Below, in pieces: positions 45,391-55,162 of a DNA stretch of 64,000 bases. Origin of the DNA: Rhizobium chutanense. GTDB lineage: Bacteria; Pseudomonadota; Alphaproteobacteria; Rhizobiales; Rhizobiaceae. The position numbers and the translations under genes were made by a program. The notes under the pieces were generated by a model that made no database searches, was not told where the DNA came from, and was given only the letters and a program-made list of their open reading frames with translations. Location of the stretch: the NCBI RefSeq assembly GCF_002531935.1, contig NZ_NWSV01000002.1, positions 248,001-312,000 of the forward strand, read 5' to 3'. Each line of letters opens with the position of its first letter. Positions within the stretch are counted from its first letter, which is position 1.

Positions 45391-45415
45391 AGGCTCGTCC
45401 CAGGCGAGCCTTTTT
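45391..45415 (+). terminator. Rho-independent terminator of carA
   Basis: A 7-bp stem AGGCTCG / CGAGCCT with a 7-base loop is followed by a T-rich tail (TTTTTCTTTG). It starts 26 bases after the carA stop. Clear intrinsic terminator. Confidence 0.9.
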
Positions 45416-45494
45416 CTTTGCCCGCATATTGACCTCAACTTAACTTGAGGAACTACAGAAGCGACTGCAGACATCTCATGCAGGAGAAAAATGG

Positions 45495-45815
45495 ATGAGC
45501 GGAGCTTTCTTTCGAGTCGACAAGTTCATCGTGCCGGTGGCAGCGCGCGAGGAATTCCTGGTCAATGTGATGATGACCCACAAGGTGCTGGAGGCCCAGG
45601 AAGGCTTTATCGATCACACGGTGCTGGAACAGATCGCCGGTCCCGGCGAATACAATTTCGTGACGATTGCCCAATGGGAAAGCGCTGATGTCGTCGAGCG
45701 CGTGCGGGCGGCCGTTGCAGCCGCCCACAAGGCTGCGAATTTCGATCCGCAGGAATTGTTTGCGCGCCTCGGCATTCGCGCCGATATCGCCAGCTACAAG
45801 CCCGTCGCGGCTTGA
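45495..45815 (+). CDS. Antibiotic-biosynthesis-monooxygenase (ABM) domain protein
   Basis: This 106-residue protein fits the dimeric alpha-beta barrel ABM family: FFRVDKFIVPVAAREEFLVNVMMTHKVLEAQEGFIDHTVLEQ at the N terminus and NFVTIAQWESADVVERVRAAVAAAH in the middle. Members include cofactor-free monooxygenases and heme-handling enzymes, but many are uncharacterised; no substrate can be named. An AGGAG ribosome-binding site lies 8 bases before the ATG. It is convergent with the MATE gene. Confidence 0.85.
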   Translation: MSGAFFRVDKFIVPVAAREEFLVNVMMTHKVLEAQEGFIDHTVLEQIAGPGEYNFVTIAQWESADVVERVRAAVAAAHKAANFDPQELFARLGIRADIASYKPVAA

Positions 45816-45833
45816 AGATAAGGGATCGCCGGC

Positions 45834-47237
45834 TCAGGCCTCGGCGGTCGCCCCCTCGCGGCGAAGCAGAAGGTAGAAGCGTGCGCAGAGCATGACGGCG
45901 GCGGCCGCCAGCCCGACGAGGAAGCCGAACCAGATGCCGATGCCGCCGAAGCCCAACGGGAAGGCAAAGGCCCAGGCCAGGAAGAAGCCGATCGGCCAAT
46001 AGGCGATCAACGCCATGATCATCGGCACGCGCGCGTCCTTGAGGCCGCGCAGCAATCCATTGGCGATCACCTGCAGCCCGTCGACGAGCTGGAAAAGCCC
46101 GGCAACGACGATGAGAGGCCCGGCATAGGCAAGCACTTCGGGCGCCTCCGGCGAATTGACGTCGAGGAACCAGCTGCCAAGGAATTGCGGCATGCTGGCA
46201 AAGAGCACCGAACCCACCGCTGAGATGGCGCAGGCAAGCATGAGCACCATGATCGAAGCCCGCACCAGCCCATCGTAATCGCCTTGCCCGTGGGCGACGC
46301 CGATGCGAACCGTCGCCGCCTGGCTGAGGCCGAGCGGGATCATGAAGGCGATCGAGGCCCATTGCAGGGCGATACCGTGGGCGGCAAGCTCGATCGTGCC
46401 GATATAGCCCATCAGCAGCGAGGCCACCGTGAACAGGCTGACCTCGGCAAGGATGGTGACGCTGATCGGGAAGCCGAGCCGGATGACCTCCAGCAGCGCA
46501 TGCCAGTCGGGCTTCCAGAAACGCACGAAGATCTCGTAGCGCCGCGTTTCCTCCCGCCGCTGAACGAAAGCCAGGATGAAGAGGAAGCCAGCCGTCTGCA
46601 CGACGACCGAAACGATCGCAGCACCTTCGAGCCCCATCGCCGGAAAGCCGAAATGGCCGAGCACCAGAGCATAGGCGAAGATCGCATTCAGCCCCAGCGT
46701 GGCGATCGTGACGTTGAGGATGATGCCCGCCTTGCCGATGGCGCTGACCAGCGCCCGCATGACGTTGAAGAGCAGCGCCGGCAGCACGCCAAACTGGCCG
46801 ATCATGATATAGCCGTGGGCAAGCCTGGCCACCTCCGGCTTCTGCTGCGCGAAGCGAAGGATCTGCTCCGAATTGAAGAAGGCCGGCTGCATGACAAGCC
46901 AGTAGGCGATCACCACCCAGAGACCCATGCGCAGCGACCGGCGCACCGAAACGACGTCGCCGCGGCCATAGGCCTGCGCCACCATCGGAATGACGGCGAT
47001 GGCAAAACCCGAGCCGAAGATCAGGATGGTGAACAGGAACTGGGCCGACAGCACCATCGCCGCCAGATGTTCGGCGCCGAGACGGCCGACGATCATCACG
47101 TCGGTGGTGTTGATACCGAGCTGGGCGAGTTGCGCGCCGATCAGCGGAATGCCGAGCGCCAGCGTTGCACGGAAATGTGCACCCCAACGATTATCGGTTG
47201 TCGGCGCAAGCCTGCGCGCGTCGATCGGCGTGTCCAT
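45834..47237 (-). CDS. MATE-family multidrug efflux protein (NorM-like)
   Basis: From the ATG at 47237 the product has 467 residues with about twelve membrane helices in two MatE halves. Typical parts are LALGIPLIGAQLAQLGINTTDVMIVGRLG at the N terminus and GIALQWASIAFMIPLGLSQAATVRIG at the start of the second half. NorM-type proteins export cationic drugs using Na+ or H+. It sits next to a Tet-type MFS exporter in the same direction, separated by 142 bases. A longer frame to 47291 is less likely. Confidence 0.92.
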   Translation of the reverse strand: MDTPIDARRLAPTTDNRWGAHFRATLALGIPLIGAQLAQLGINTTDVMIVGRLGAEHLAAMVLSAQFLFTILIFGSGFAIAVIPMVAQAYGRGDVVSVRRSLRMGLWVVIAYWLVMQPAFFNSEQILRFAQQKPEVARLAHGYIMIGQFGVLPALLFNVMRALVSAIGKAGIILNVTIATLGLNAIFAYALVLGHFGFPAMGLEGAAIVSVVVQTAGFLFILAFVQRREETRRYEIFVRFWKPDWHALLEVIRLGFPISVTILAEVSLFTVASLLMGYIGTIELAAHGIALQWASIAFMIPLGLSQAATVRIGVAHGQGDYDGLVRASIMVLMLACAISAVGSVLFASMPQFLGSWFLDVNSPEAPEVLAYAGPLIVVAGLFQLVDGLQVIANGLLRGLKDARVPMIMALIAYWPIGFFLAWAFAFPLGFGGIGIWFGFLVGLAAAAVMLCARFYLLLRREGATAEA

Positions 47238-47379
47238 GACACTAGTCCTGTGATTGAAATCGCATCGCCGCAGCTCGCGGCAAAATATCATTCCGGACTT
47301 AGATCAAAGCCCGGCGAAGAACTACCCCAAAACAGGCAGATGATGAAAAATTCATCATCACATCAGCATTCCTGATCGA

Positions 47380-48624
47380 TCAACCCGCCGCTTCCAGCGC
47401 CTCGGCCGGCTGACGGACCCGGACCCGCACGAGGAATACGCCGGCGGCCACCAGGATGAACAGGGCGGCCGTCAGATAGGGGGCGCCGGCAAAGGTGACC
47501 GGTGCCTCGGGTCGGGTGAAATAGCTGAACAACTGCGTGAAGATCAGCGGACCGACAATGGTGGTGATGCTGCTGAGACTGGTCAGCGCGCCTTGCAGCT
47601 CGCCCTGCGCCGAGGGCGGCACCTTGCCGGCGGCGATGCTGCGCAACGGCGGATCGGCGACGTTTTCCATCACGGTCGCCACGATCACCACATAGACCAC
47701 CCAGCCCTCCCAGGCAAAGGCGTAACCGGTCAGCCCTGCAGCCGAAAAACAAAGGCCGAGGAGCGCTGTCTTCCATTCGCCGAGCAGAGGCACGACACGC
47801 GGCAATACCAGTCCCATCACCAAGGCAGCGCCGATGCCGTAAATGCCGAGCGACAGGCCGATCTGCCCCTCGCTCCAGCCATAGCGATAGGTCGACACGA
47901 ACGACCAGACGGAGGGATAGACGGCATGCGCCAGAAAGAACAGGAACATCACGAGGCTGACCCAGCCGATGCCGGGGTAATGGCGCATCTGCCGCAGCGC
48001 GCCAAGCGGATTGGCGCGTTTCCACTCGAACTGCCGGCGGTTCTTCGCCTCCAGCGTTTCTGGCAGCAGGAAGCAGGCGGCGATGAAATTGAGAAGCGAC
48101 AGTGCGGCCGCACCGAGGAACGGCACACGCGGGCCGAATTCGCCGAGGAAGCCGCCGATAACCGGGCCGATGGTGAAACCGACGCCGAAGGCGATGCCGA
48201 TCAGCCCGAAATTCTTTGCCCGGTTCTCCTCCGTGCTGATATCGGCGATATAGGCCGAGCAGGTGGCGAAGCTGCCGCCGCTGATGCCGGCGAGCACGCG
48301 CCCGACGAACAGCATCCAGAAGCTGGTGGCGATACCGCAGATGAAATTGTCGATCGCAAAGGTCAGCACCGACAGCAGAAGAACCGGCCGGCGGCCGAAC
48401 CGATCCGACAGGTTTCCGAGCAGCGGCGCAAACAGGAATTGCATGCCGGCATAGACCAGCATCAGCCAGCCGCCGTCAATCGCCGCCTCGCTGACGCTGC
48501 CGCCGGTCAATTGTTCCAGATAGGCGGGCAGCACCGGCATGATGATTGCGATGCCGATAATGTCGAGGAAGAGGATGATGAAGACCAGGAAAAGGCCGCG
48601 GCGAACGAATTTAGGGTCAAGCAT
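47380..48624 (-). CDS. MFS exporter of the TetA type (TCR/Tet family)
   Basis: The product has 414 residues and twelve membrane segments. The TCR/Tet signature is seen in IIGIAIIMPVLPAYLEQLTGG (helix 1), the loop GNLSDRFGRRPVLLLS (helices 2-3) and GRVLAGISGGSFATCSAYIADIS (helix 4-5), with GPVIGGFLGEFGPRVPF after helix 5. It resembles tetracycline/H+ antiporters, but rhizobial members of this type are seldom shown to confer tetracycline resistance. No TetR-type repressor is adjacent. Confidence 0.9.
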   Translation of the reverse strand: MLDPKFVRRGLFLVFIILFLDIIGIAIIMPVLPAYLEQLTGGSVSEAAIDGGWLMLVYAGMQFLFAPLLGNLSDRFGRRPVLLLSVLTFAIDNFICGIATSFWMLFVGRVLAGISGGSFATCSAYIADISTEENRAKNFGLIGIAFGVGFTIGPVIGGFLGEFGPRVPFLGAAALSLLNFIAACFLLPETLEAKNRRQFEWKRANPLGALRQMRHYPGIGWVSLVMFLFFLAHAVYPSVWSFVSTYRYGWSEGQIGLSLGIYGIGAALVMGLVLPRVVPLLGEWKTALLGLCFSAAGLTGYAFAWEGWVVYVVIVATVMENVADPPLRSIAAGKVPPSAQGELQGALTSLSSITTIVGPLIFTQLFSYFTRPEAPVTFAGAPYLTAALFILVAAGVFLVRVRVRQPAEALEAAG

Positions 48625-48985
48625 GAGACATCTCTACAGCGGTTGGCTCTGAAAAGACGATCTCGTCGCCGAGAAATGACATAGCTCAGAAAAGAAACCG
48701 AAACAATCCGTGAACATTTCAAAGATTTTGATACTGCCGTACGGGAAATTTATGAAACCCCTCAACCGGAGGGCGCTTCTTCAGGAGATCGAGAGCCAGC
48801 GCCAAGCTGCGCGCTCCCTTGCAATCGCTGCGACGGCATCCAGATCACTGACAGGAAGATCGCTCATTGTGCATTTCCCCGCACAGCCTGTTCGAGCCCG
48901 CCCGATTATCGCCCGAAAACAAAAGCGGTAGAACGGGATCGACAGCGCCGCTCGGGGCGCGCGCGTTCGGACGAAGGAGAAGGCA

Positions 48986-49978
48986 ATGCAGACCTATCGT
49001 TTGGGAAAGACCGGACCCGAAGTCTCGGCCATCGGCCTCGGCTGCATGGGCATGTCCGGCATGTACGGTCCCTCCGACCGCGCCGAAAGCATTGCGACGA
49101 TCCATGCCGCGCTCGATGCCGGCGTCAACCTGCTCGATACCGGCGATTTCTACGGCATGGGTCATAACGAGATGCTGATCGGCGAGGCATTGAAAGGCCG
49201 CAGGCGCGAGAATGCCGTCCTCAGCGTCAAGTTCGGCGCGCTCCGCGATCCCGCCGGCGGTTGGGGCGGCATAGACGCCCGCCCAGCCGCGGTGAAAAAC
49301 TTCCTCGCTTACACGCTGCAGCGCCTCGGCGTTGACTATATCGATATCTACCGCCCGGCCCGCCTCGATCCCAATGTGCCGATCGAGGATACGGTCGGCG
49401 CCATCGCCGATATGGTCAAAGCAGGTTATGTCAGGCACATCGGCCTGTCGGAAGTCGGCGCCGATACGATCCGCCGAGCCGCTACCGCTGCCCCGATCGT
49501 CGACCTGCAGATCGAATATTCGCTGATCTCGCGCGGCATCGAGGAAAAGATCCTGCCGACGACGCGCGAACTCGGCATCTCGATCACCGCTTACGGCGTG
49601 CTCTCGCGCGGCCTGATCAGCGGCCACTGGCAGAAAGGCCAGGCCACGGCCGGCGACTTTCGTACCCATAGTCCACGCTTCCAGGAGGGCAATATCGACC
49701 AGAACCTCGCTCTGGTGGAAAAGCTGCGCGAGATCGCCGAGGCAAAGAGCGTCTCCGTCGCCCAGATCGCCATCGCCTGGGTTGCCGCCAAGGGCGAGGA
49801 TATCGTTCCGATCATCGGCGCCCGCCGCCGCGACCGGCTGAGCGAGGCGCTCGGTTCACGCGCGGTCGAGCTGTCGGCAGAAGATTTCGCCGCCATCGAA
49901 CGCGCCATCCCGAAGGATGCGGCAGCCGGCGGGCGTTATCCCGAACAGATGCTGAAGCATATGGATAGTGAGAAGTAG
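48986..49978 (+). CDS. Aldo/keto reductase
   Basis: The product has 330 residues and the (beta/alpha)8 aldo/keto reductase pattern: GLGCMGMSGMYGP, the catalytic Asp and Tyr in DTGDFYGMGHNE, the Lys in VLSVKFGALRD, and GLSEVGADTIRRA. The segment where the tetrad His usually sits reads DIYRPARLDPN, so the His is replaced by Pro/Ala in this subfamily. NADPH-binding residues lie in the C-terminal IVPIIGARRRDRLSEAL. The substrate is unknown. The ATG has GGAGAAGG about 6 bases upstream. The preceding 361-base gap shows no other gene I can support. Confidence 0.92.
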   Translation: MQTYRLGKTGPEVSAIGLGCMGMSGMYGPSDRAESIATIHAALDAGVNLLDTGDFYGMGHNEMLIGEALKGRRRENAVLSVKFGALRDPAGGWGGIDARPAAVKNFLAYTLQRLGVDYIDIYRPARLDPNVPIEDTVGAIADMVKAGYVRHIGLSEVGADTIRRAATAAPIVDLQIEYSLISRGIEEKILPTTRELGISITAYGVLSRGLISGHWQKGQATAGDFRTHSPRFQEGNIDQNLALVEKLREIAEAKSVSVAQIAIAWVAAKGEDIVPIIGARRRDRLSEALGSRAVELSAEDFAAIERAIPKDAAAGGRYPEQMLKHMDSEK

Positions 49979-50033
49979 GCAAAGGGCGGACTGAAGGGGC
50001 TTGAACGTTGCGCCTGGTAAAACCCCTCCCCAA

Positions 50034-50148
50034 CCCCTCCCCACAAGGGGGAGGGGCTTAACCTACCGCCCCGTTTTCCCTATCTGCGACGTTTCGAGTA
50101 GAACGAGGCGGGCGCTCCGGCTTAGTCCCTCCCCCTTGTGGGGAGGGG
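50034..50148. repeat. Palindromic repeat related to the one at 21.3 kb
   Basis: Arms built on CCCCTCCCCACAAGGGGGAG face each other (left 50034-50060, right 50123-50148) with about 60 bases between. The element and a neighbouring CCCCGCGAGCGGGG hairpin near 50200 fill the 364-base gap after the aldo/keto reductase gene. Confidence 0.78.
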
Positions 50149-50342
50149 CTTTCACAAGGTGGACGGAGAGCGCGGAGAGACCGCGGCATGTCCCTTCGCC
50201 CCGCGAGCGGGGAGAAGGTGGCGGCAGCCGGATGAGGGGCTGAGCAGCCGAGCTGCGAATGCTCTAAGCGCAAGCGAAGAGCAACAACGGCTGGAAAATA
50301 GCGCTTTTCGTCACCACGGGAAAAGCGCTCTATCCTACCCCC

Positions 50343-51263
50343 TCAAACCGGCCCCGAAAACGTATCGCAAGCCGAGAGCTGGCCGCTGTCGAAACCGCGC
50401 TTGAACCACCGGACGCGCTGCGCCGAGGTGCCGTGGTTGAAACTCTCCGGCACGACGTAACCCTGCGAGCGCTTCTGCAGCGTATCGTCGCCGATCTGCT
50501 GGGCGGCGTTGAGCGCTTCTTCCAGGTCGCCGCTCTCCAGCAGGCCCTTCTGCTGGGTATACTTACCCCAGATGCCGGCGAAACAATCGGCCTGCAGCTC
50601 GACGCGCACCGACATCTTGTTGGCCTCCTCCTCGCTCATGCGCTGGCGGGCCTGGTTGAACTTCGGCAGAATGCCGAGCAGGTTCTGCACATGATGCCCG
50701 ACCTCGTGGGCGACGACATAGGCCTCGGCGAAATCGCCCGATGCGCCGAAGCGGTCGGAAAGCTCCTGAAAGAATTGGGTGTCGAGATAGACCTTGTGGT
50801 CGCTGGGGCAGTAGAACGGCCCGGTTGCCGCCGATGCCGAGCCGCAGGCCGATGCCGTCGAACCCGAGAACAGCACCAGGCGCGGCTCCTCGTAAGTCTG
50901 GCCCTGTGCCTGGAAGATGCCCTGCCAGGTATCCTCGGTCTCGGCGAGAACGGTGCGCATGAAGGCGGTCATCTCGTCATTGGCGGGCGCGCGCGTTCCG
51001 CCGGACTGGCTCTGCTCGTAGCCGGGGCCGCTCGACATGCCGCCGTTATCCAACACTTGCAGCAGATCGACACCCATCATCTTGAAGATGAAATAGATGA
51101 CGACAAGGAAGATGATCGTACCGATGCTCAAGCCGCCGCCGGCGCGGCGAACGCCGCCGCCGGAGGGAAAATTGAAGCCGCCGCCACGGCCGAAACCGCC
51201 GCTCGCCGGGTCACCGCGGCGATCTTCGATATTGTCGGACTGACGCCGGCCTCTCCATTCCAT
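50343..51263 (-). CDS. YpfJ-type neutral zinc metallopeptidase, membrane-anchored
   Basis: From the ATG at 51263 the product has 306 residues. A Gly/Arg-rich N terminus precedes one membrane helix (IGTIIFLVVIYFIFKMMGV, about 46-64). The domain then shows the zinc motif HEVGHHVQN (about 187-195) and the third-ligand region ELQADCFAG (about 221), preceded by PFYCPSDHKVYLDTQFFQEL. Members of this zinc_peptidase family (YpfJ) are predicted inner-membrane proteases with unknown substrates. It is divergent from carB; the 326-base gap holds both promoters. Confidence 0.9.
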   Translation of the reverse strand: MEWRGRRQSDNIEDRRGDPASGGFGRGGGFNFPSGGGVRRAGGGLSIGTIIFLVVIYFIFKMMGVDLLQVLDNGGMSSGPGYEQSQSGGTRAPANDEMTAFMRTVLAETEDTWQGIFQAQGQTYEEPRLVLFSGSTASACGSASAATGPFYCPSDHKVYLDTQFFQELSDRFGASGDFAEAYVVAHEVGHHVQNLLGILPKFNQARQRMSEEEANKMSVRVELQADCFAGIWGKYTQQKGLLESGDLEEALNAAQQIGDDTLQKRSQGYVVPESFNHGTSAQRVRWFKRGFDSGQLSACDTFSGPV

Positions 51264-51589
51264 CTTCGCTCTCCCCGGCAATGCCTCTGCTTGCACTTTA
51301 ACGAATCTATATATCCGTCGCCGGCCGGAATTCCAGCGACTTCATCCGGGCGATCGGCCCCGCCTCCGCGAGAACGTGGCGGCAAAATACGGGTGCGGTC
51401 CTGCCGGACGGGAAATAGACTTTCGCACTATGTCGGGATTCCTGTCGATTCCGCGATTTATGGGGTTCCGTTTGCAAATACATTTGCCTATAAGCCGCTT
51501 CTAGCCTGAAAAGACCTCAATGCGCGACCCGACCTGGTGATCTCCCACCCTGGCCGGCTTTTTGCGCAGCCAGACAATGGATATCGCCC

Positions 51590-54500
51590 ATGCCGAAGCG
51601 CCAAGACATCAAATCGATCCTCATCATCGGCGCGGGACCGATCGTCATTGGCCAGGCTTGCGAATTCGACTATTCCGGTACCCAGGCCTGCAAGGCGCTG
51701 AAGGAGGAAGGCTACCGCGTCATCCTCGTCAACTCCAACCCGGCGACGATCATGACCGATCCGGGCCTTGCCGACGCTACCTACGTCGAGCCGATCACCC
51801 CCGAGGTCGTCGCCAAGATCATCGCCAAGGAGCGCCCGGACGCGCTGCTGCCGACCATGGGCGGCCAGACGGCGTTGAATACCGCCCTCTCGCTGAAGCG
51901 CATGGGCGTGCTCGACCGATACAATGTCGAGATGATCGGCGCCAAGCCCGCCGCCATCGACATGGCCGAGGACCGCGCGCTGTTCCGCGAAGCCATGGCC
52001 CGCATCGGCCTGGAAACGCCCCGCTCGATGCTGGCCAACGCCACCGACATCAAGGACCTCGATCGCAAGACGCACGAGGCCGAGCGCAGCAAGCTGCGCG
52101 AAAGCCTCTCCGGCCCCGACCTCGACAAGGCGCTGGACGAGCTGGAAAACCAGTGGAACCTCGGTGAAAGCGACCGCAAGCAGCGCTACATGAACCATGC
52201 TGTGGCGATCGCCGCCCAGGCGCTCGACCATGTCGGCCTGCCCGCCATCATCCGCCCCTCCTTCACCCTCGGCGGCACCGGCGGCGGCATTGCCTACAAC
52301 CGCTCGGAATTCTTCGAGATCGTCGGCGGCGGCCTCGATGCTTCGCCGACCACCGAAGTGCTGATCGAAGAATCGGTGCTCGGCTGGAAGGAGTATGAAA
52401 TGGAGGTCGTCCGCGACAAGGCGGACAACTGCATCATCATCTGCTCGATCGAAAACATCGATCCGATGGGCGTCCACACCGGCGATTCGATCACCGTCGC
52501 CCCGGCGCTGACGCTGACCGACAAGGAATACCAGATCATGCGCAACGCCTCGATCGCGGTGCTGCGCGAGATCGGCGTCGAGACCGGCGGCTCGAACGTG
52601 CAGTTCGCCGTCAATCCGAAGGACGGCCGTCTCGTCGTCATCGAAATGAACCCGCGTGTGTCGCGCTCCTCAGCGCTCGCCTCCAAGGCCACCGGTTTCC
52701 CGATCGCCAAGATCGCCGCCAAGCTCGCCATCGGCTATACGCTTGACGAATTGGACAACGATATCACCGGCGGCGCCACGCCTGCCTCCTTCGAACCGTC
52801 GATCGACTACGTCGTCACCAAGATCCCGCGTTTCGCCTTCGAGAAATTCCCCGGCGCCTCGCCGGTTCTGACGACCGCAATGAAATCGGTCGGTGAAGTC
52901 ATGGCGATCGGCCGAACCTTCGCCGAATCGCTGCAGAAGGCGCTGCGCGGTCTCGAAACCGGTCTGACCGGCCTCGACGAGATCGAGATCCCCGACTCCG
53001 AGGAAGGCGAATCCAGCCACAACGCCATTCGCGCCGCCATCGGCACACCGACACCGGATCGCCTGCGCATGGTCGCCCAGGCGCTGCGCATGGGTCTGAG
53101 CATCGAAGAGGTGCATGAGGGCTGCAAGATCGATCCCTGGTTCATTGCCGAACTCAAGAACATCGTCGACACGGAAGCCCGTATCCGCGAGCACGGCCTG
53201 CCGGAGGATGCCGCCAACCTGCGCATGCTGAAGGCCATGGGCTTTTCCGATGCGCGCCTGGCAACACTGACCGGCAAGCGCCCGAAGCAGATCGCCGAGT
53301 TTCGAAACAGCCTGAACGTCCGCCCGGTCTTCAAGCGGATCGATACCTGTGCTGCCGAATTCGCCTCGCCGACCGCCTACATGTATTCGACCTATGAGAC
53401 GCCCTTCGTCGGCGCCGTCCGCTCCGAGGCCGAAGTCTCCGACCGCAAGAAGGTCGTCATCCTCGGCGGCGGCCCGAACCGCATCGGCCAGGGCATCGAG
53501 TTCGATTATTGCTGCTGCCATGCCGCCTTCGCGCTGAAGGATGCCGGTTACGAAGCGATCATGATCAACTGCAACCCGGAAACCGTCTCGACCGACTACG
53601 ACACGTCAGACCGCCTCTATTTCGAGCCGCTGACGGCCGAGGATGTGATCGAGATCCTGCGCGCCGAGCAGGAAAAAGGCGAAGTCGTCGGCGTCATCGT
53701 CCAGTTTGGCGGCCAGACGCCGCTGAAGCTTGCCGAGGCGCTGGAAAAGAACGGCATTCCGATCCTCGGCACTGCGCCCGATATGATCGACCTCGCCGAA
53801 GACCGCGACCGCTTCCAGAAGCTTCTGATGAAGCTCGACCTCAACCAGCCGAACAACGGCATCGCCTATTCGGTCGAGCAGGCCCGCCTGGTCGCCGCCG
53901 AAATCGGCTTCCCGCTGGTCGTGCGTCCGTCCTACGTGCTCGGCGGCCGCGCCATGCAGATCCTGCATTCGGAAGGCCAGCTGCAGACCTACCTGCTCGA
54001 CACCGTTCCGGAACTGGTGCCCGAAGATATCAAGCAGCGTTATCCCAACGACAAGACTGGCCAGATCAACACCCTGCTCGGCAAGAACCCGCTGCTCTTC
54101 GACAGCTATCTCAGCCATGCCATCGAAGTCGACGTCGACTGCCTCTGCGATGGCACCGACGTCTATGTCGCCGGCATCATGGAACATATCGAGGAAGCCG
54201 GCATCCATTCCGGTGACTCGGCCTGCTCGCTGCCGCCGCGCTCGCTGCCCGTCGAACTGATCGACGAACTCGAGCGCCAGGCAAAGGCGATGGCCAAGGC
54301 GCTCAATGTCGGCGGCCTGATGAACGTCCAGTTCGCCATCAAAGACGGCACCGTCTACGTTCTCGAAGTCAATCCGCGCGCCTCGCGCACCGTGCCCTTC
54401 GTCGCCAAGACCATCGGCGCGCCGATCGCCAAGATCGCCGCCCGCGTCATGGCCGGCGAGAAACTTGACGCAACCTTCGCCGCTTATGGGCAAAAGCCCG

Positions 54501-55078
54501 ATCCGCGCCGGCTGAAGCACATCGCCGTCAAGGAAGCCGTCTTCCCCTTCGCCCGCTTCCCCGGCGTCGACACGCTGCTCGGCCCGGAAATGCGCTCGAC
54601 CGGCGAAGTTATCGGCCTCGATACCGATTTTGCCCTGGCCTTCGCCAAGTCGCAGCTCGGCGCCGGCGTTGAGCTGCCGCGTGACGGAACGGTCTTCGTC
54701 TCCGTACGCGACGAGGACAAGGCGCGCGTGCTGCCGGCGATCCGCATTCTCGTCGAACAGGGCTTCAAGGTACTGGCAACCGGCGGCACCGCCCGCTTCC
54801 TCGGCGAAAACGGCATCACCGCCACCAAGATCAACAAGGTGCTCGAAGGCCGTCCGCATATCGAGGACGCGATCCGCAATCGCCAGGTCCAGCTCGTGAT
54901 CAACACCACCGACGGCAATAAGGCGATCTCCGACTCGAAATCGCTGCGCCGCGCGACGCTGATGCAGAAGGTGCCCTACTACACGACGATGGCCGGCGCC
55001 GAAGCCGCCGCCCAGGCGATCAAGGCGCTGAAAGCAGGCAATCTCGAAGTGCGGCCGCTGCAGAGCTATTTCGCCTGA
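51590..55078 (+). CDS. carB: Carbamoyl-phosphate synthase large subunit
   Basis: The product has 1162 residues, longer than E. coli CarB (1073). Two homologous ATP-grasp halves (about 1-400 and 620-1000) contain the paired segments [22 protein letters not shown] and [22 protein letters not shown]. The C-terminal MGS-like allosteric domain (about 1015-1162) includes [20 protein letters not shown] and [15 protein letters not shown]. The extra length comes in part from an insertion near residues 145-200 ([20 protein letters not shown]), a feature of alphaproteobacterial CarB. It makes carbamoyl phosphate from bicarbonate, ammonia (via CarA) and two ATP. Confidence 0.98.
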   Translation: MPKRQDIKSILIIGAGPIVIGQACEFDYSGTQACKALKEEGYRVILVNSNPATIMTDPGLADATYVEPITPEVVAKIIAKERPDALLPTMGGQTALNTALSLKRMGVLDRYNVEMIGAKPAAIDMAEDRALFREAMARIGLETPRSMLANATDIKDLDRKTHEAERSKLRESLSGPDLDKALDELENQWNLGESDRKQRYMNHAVAIAAQALDHVGLPAIIRPSFTLGGTGGGIAYNRSEFFEIVGGGLDASPTTEVLIEESVLGWKEYEMEVVRDKADNCIIICSIENIDPMGVHTGDSITVAPALTLTDKEYQIMRNASIAVLREIGVETGGSNVQFAVNPKDGRLVVIEMNPRVSRSSALASKATGFPIAKIAAKLAIGYTLDELDNDITGGATPASFEPSIDYVVTKIPRFAFEKFPGASPVLTTAMKSVGEVMAIGRTFAESLQKALRGLETGLTGLDEIEIPDSEEGESSHNAIRAAIGTPTPDRLRMVAQALRMGLSIEEVHEGCKIDPWFIAELKNIVDTEARIREHGLPEDAANLRMLKAMGFSDARLATLTGKRPKQIAEFRNSLNVRPVFKRIDTCAAEFASPTAYMYSTYETPFVGAVRSEAEVSDRKKVVILGGGPNRIGQGIEFDYCCCHAAFALKDAGYEAIMINCNPETVSTDYDTSDRLYFEPLTAEDVIEILRAEQEKGEVVGVIVQFGGQTPLKLAEALEKNGIPILGTAPDMIDLAEDRDRFQKLLMKLDLNQPNNGIAYSVEQARLVAAEIGFPLVVRPSYVLGGRAMQILHSEGQLQTYLLDTVPELVPEDIKQRYPNDKTGQINTLLGKNPLLFDSYLSHAIEVDVDCLCDGTDVYVAGIMEHIEEAGIHSGDSACSLPPRSLPVELIDELERQAKAMAKALNVGGLMNVQFAIKDGTVYVLEVNPRASRTVPFVAKTIGAPIAKIAARVMAGEKLDATFAAYGQKPDPRRLKHIAVKEAVFPFARFPGVDTLLGPEMRSTGEVIGLDTDFALAFAKSQLGAGVELPRDGTVFVSVRDEDKARVLPAIRILVEQGFKVLATGGTARFLGENGITATKINKVLEGRPHIEDAIRNRQVQLVINTTDGNKAISDSKSLRRATLMQKVPYYTTMAGAEAAAQAIKALKAGNLEVRPLQSYFA

Positions 55079-55096
55079 GATCGATCGAGATAAACG

Positions 55097-55124
55097 GGGC
55101 CACCGCTCGATCGAGCGGTGGCCC
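55097..55124 (+). terminator. Palindromic hairpin after carB
   Basis: A perfect 28-bp palindrome (14-bp arms around CTCGATCGAG, beginning GGGCCACCG) lies 18 bases after the carB stop, between convergent genes. No T-run follows, so it may be a rho-independent terminator of weak type or a stability hairpin. Confidence 0.6.
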
Positions 55125-55162
55125 ATGTCATTCCGGCAGAGGCGCCACATTCCGGAATCAAA

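Noticed and set aside
48752..48931. Frame starting MKPLNRRALLQEIESQRQAAR
   Set aside because: The second half is basic and low in structure, no ribosome-binding site is convincing, and it ends within the leader of the aldo/keto reductase gene.
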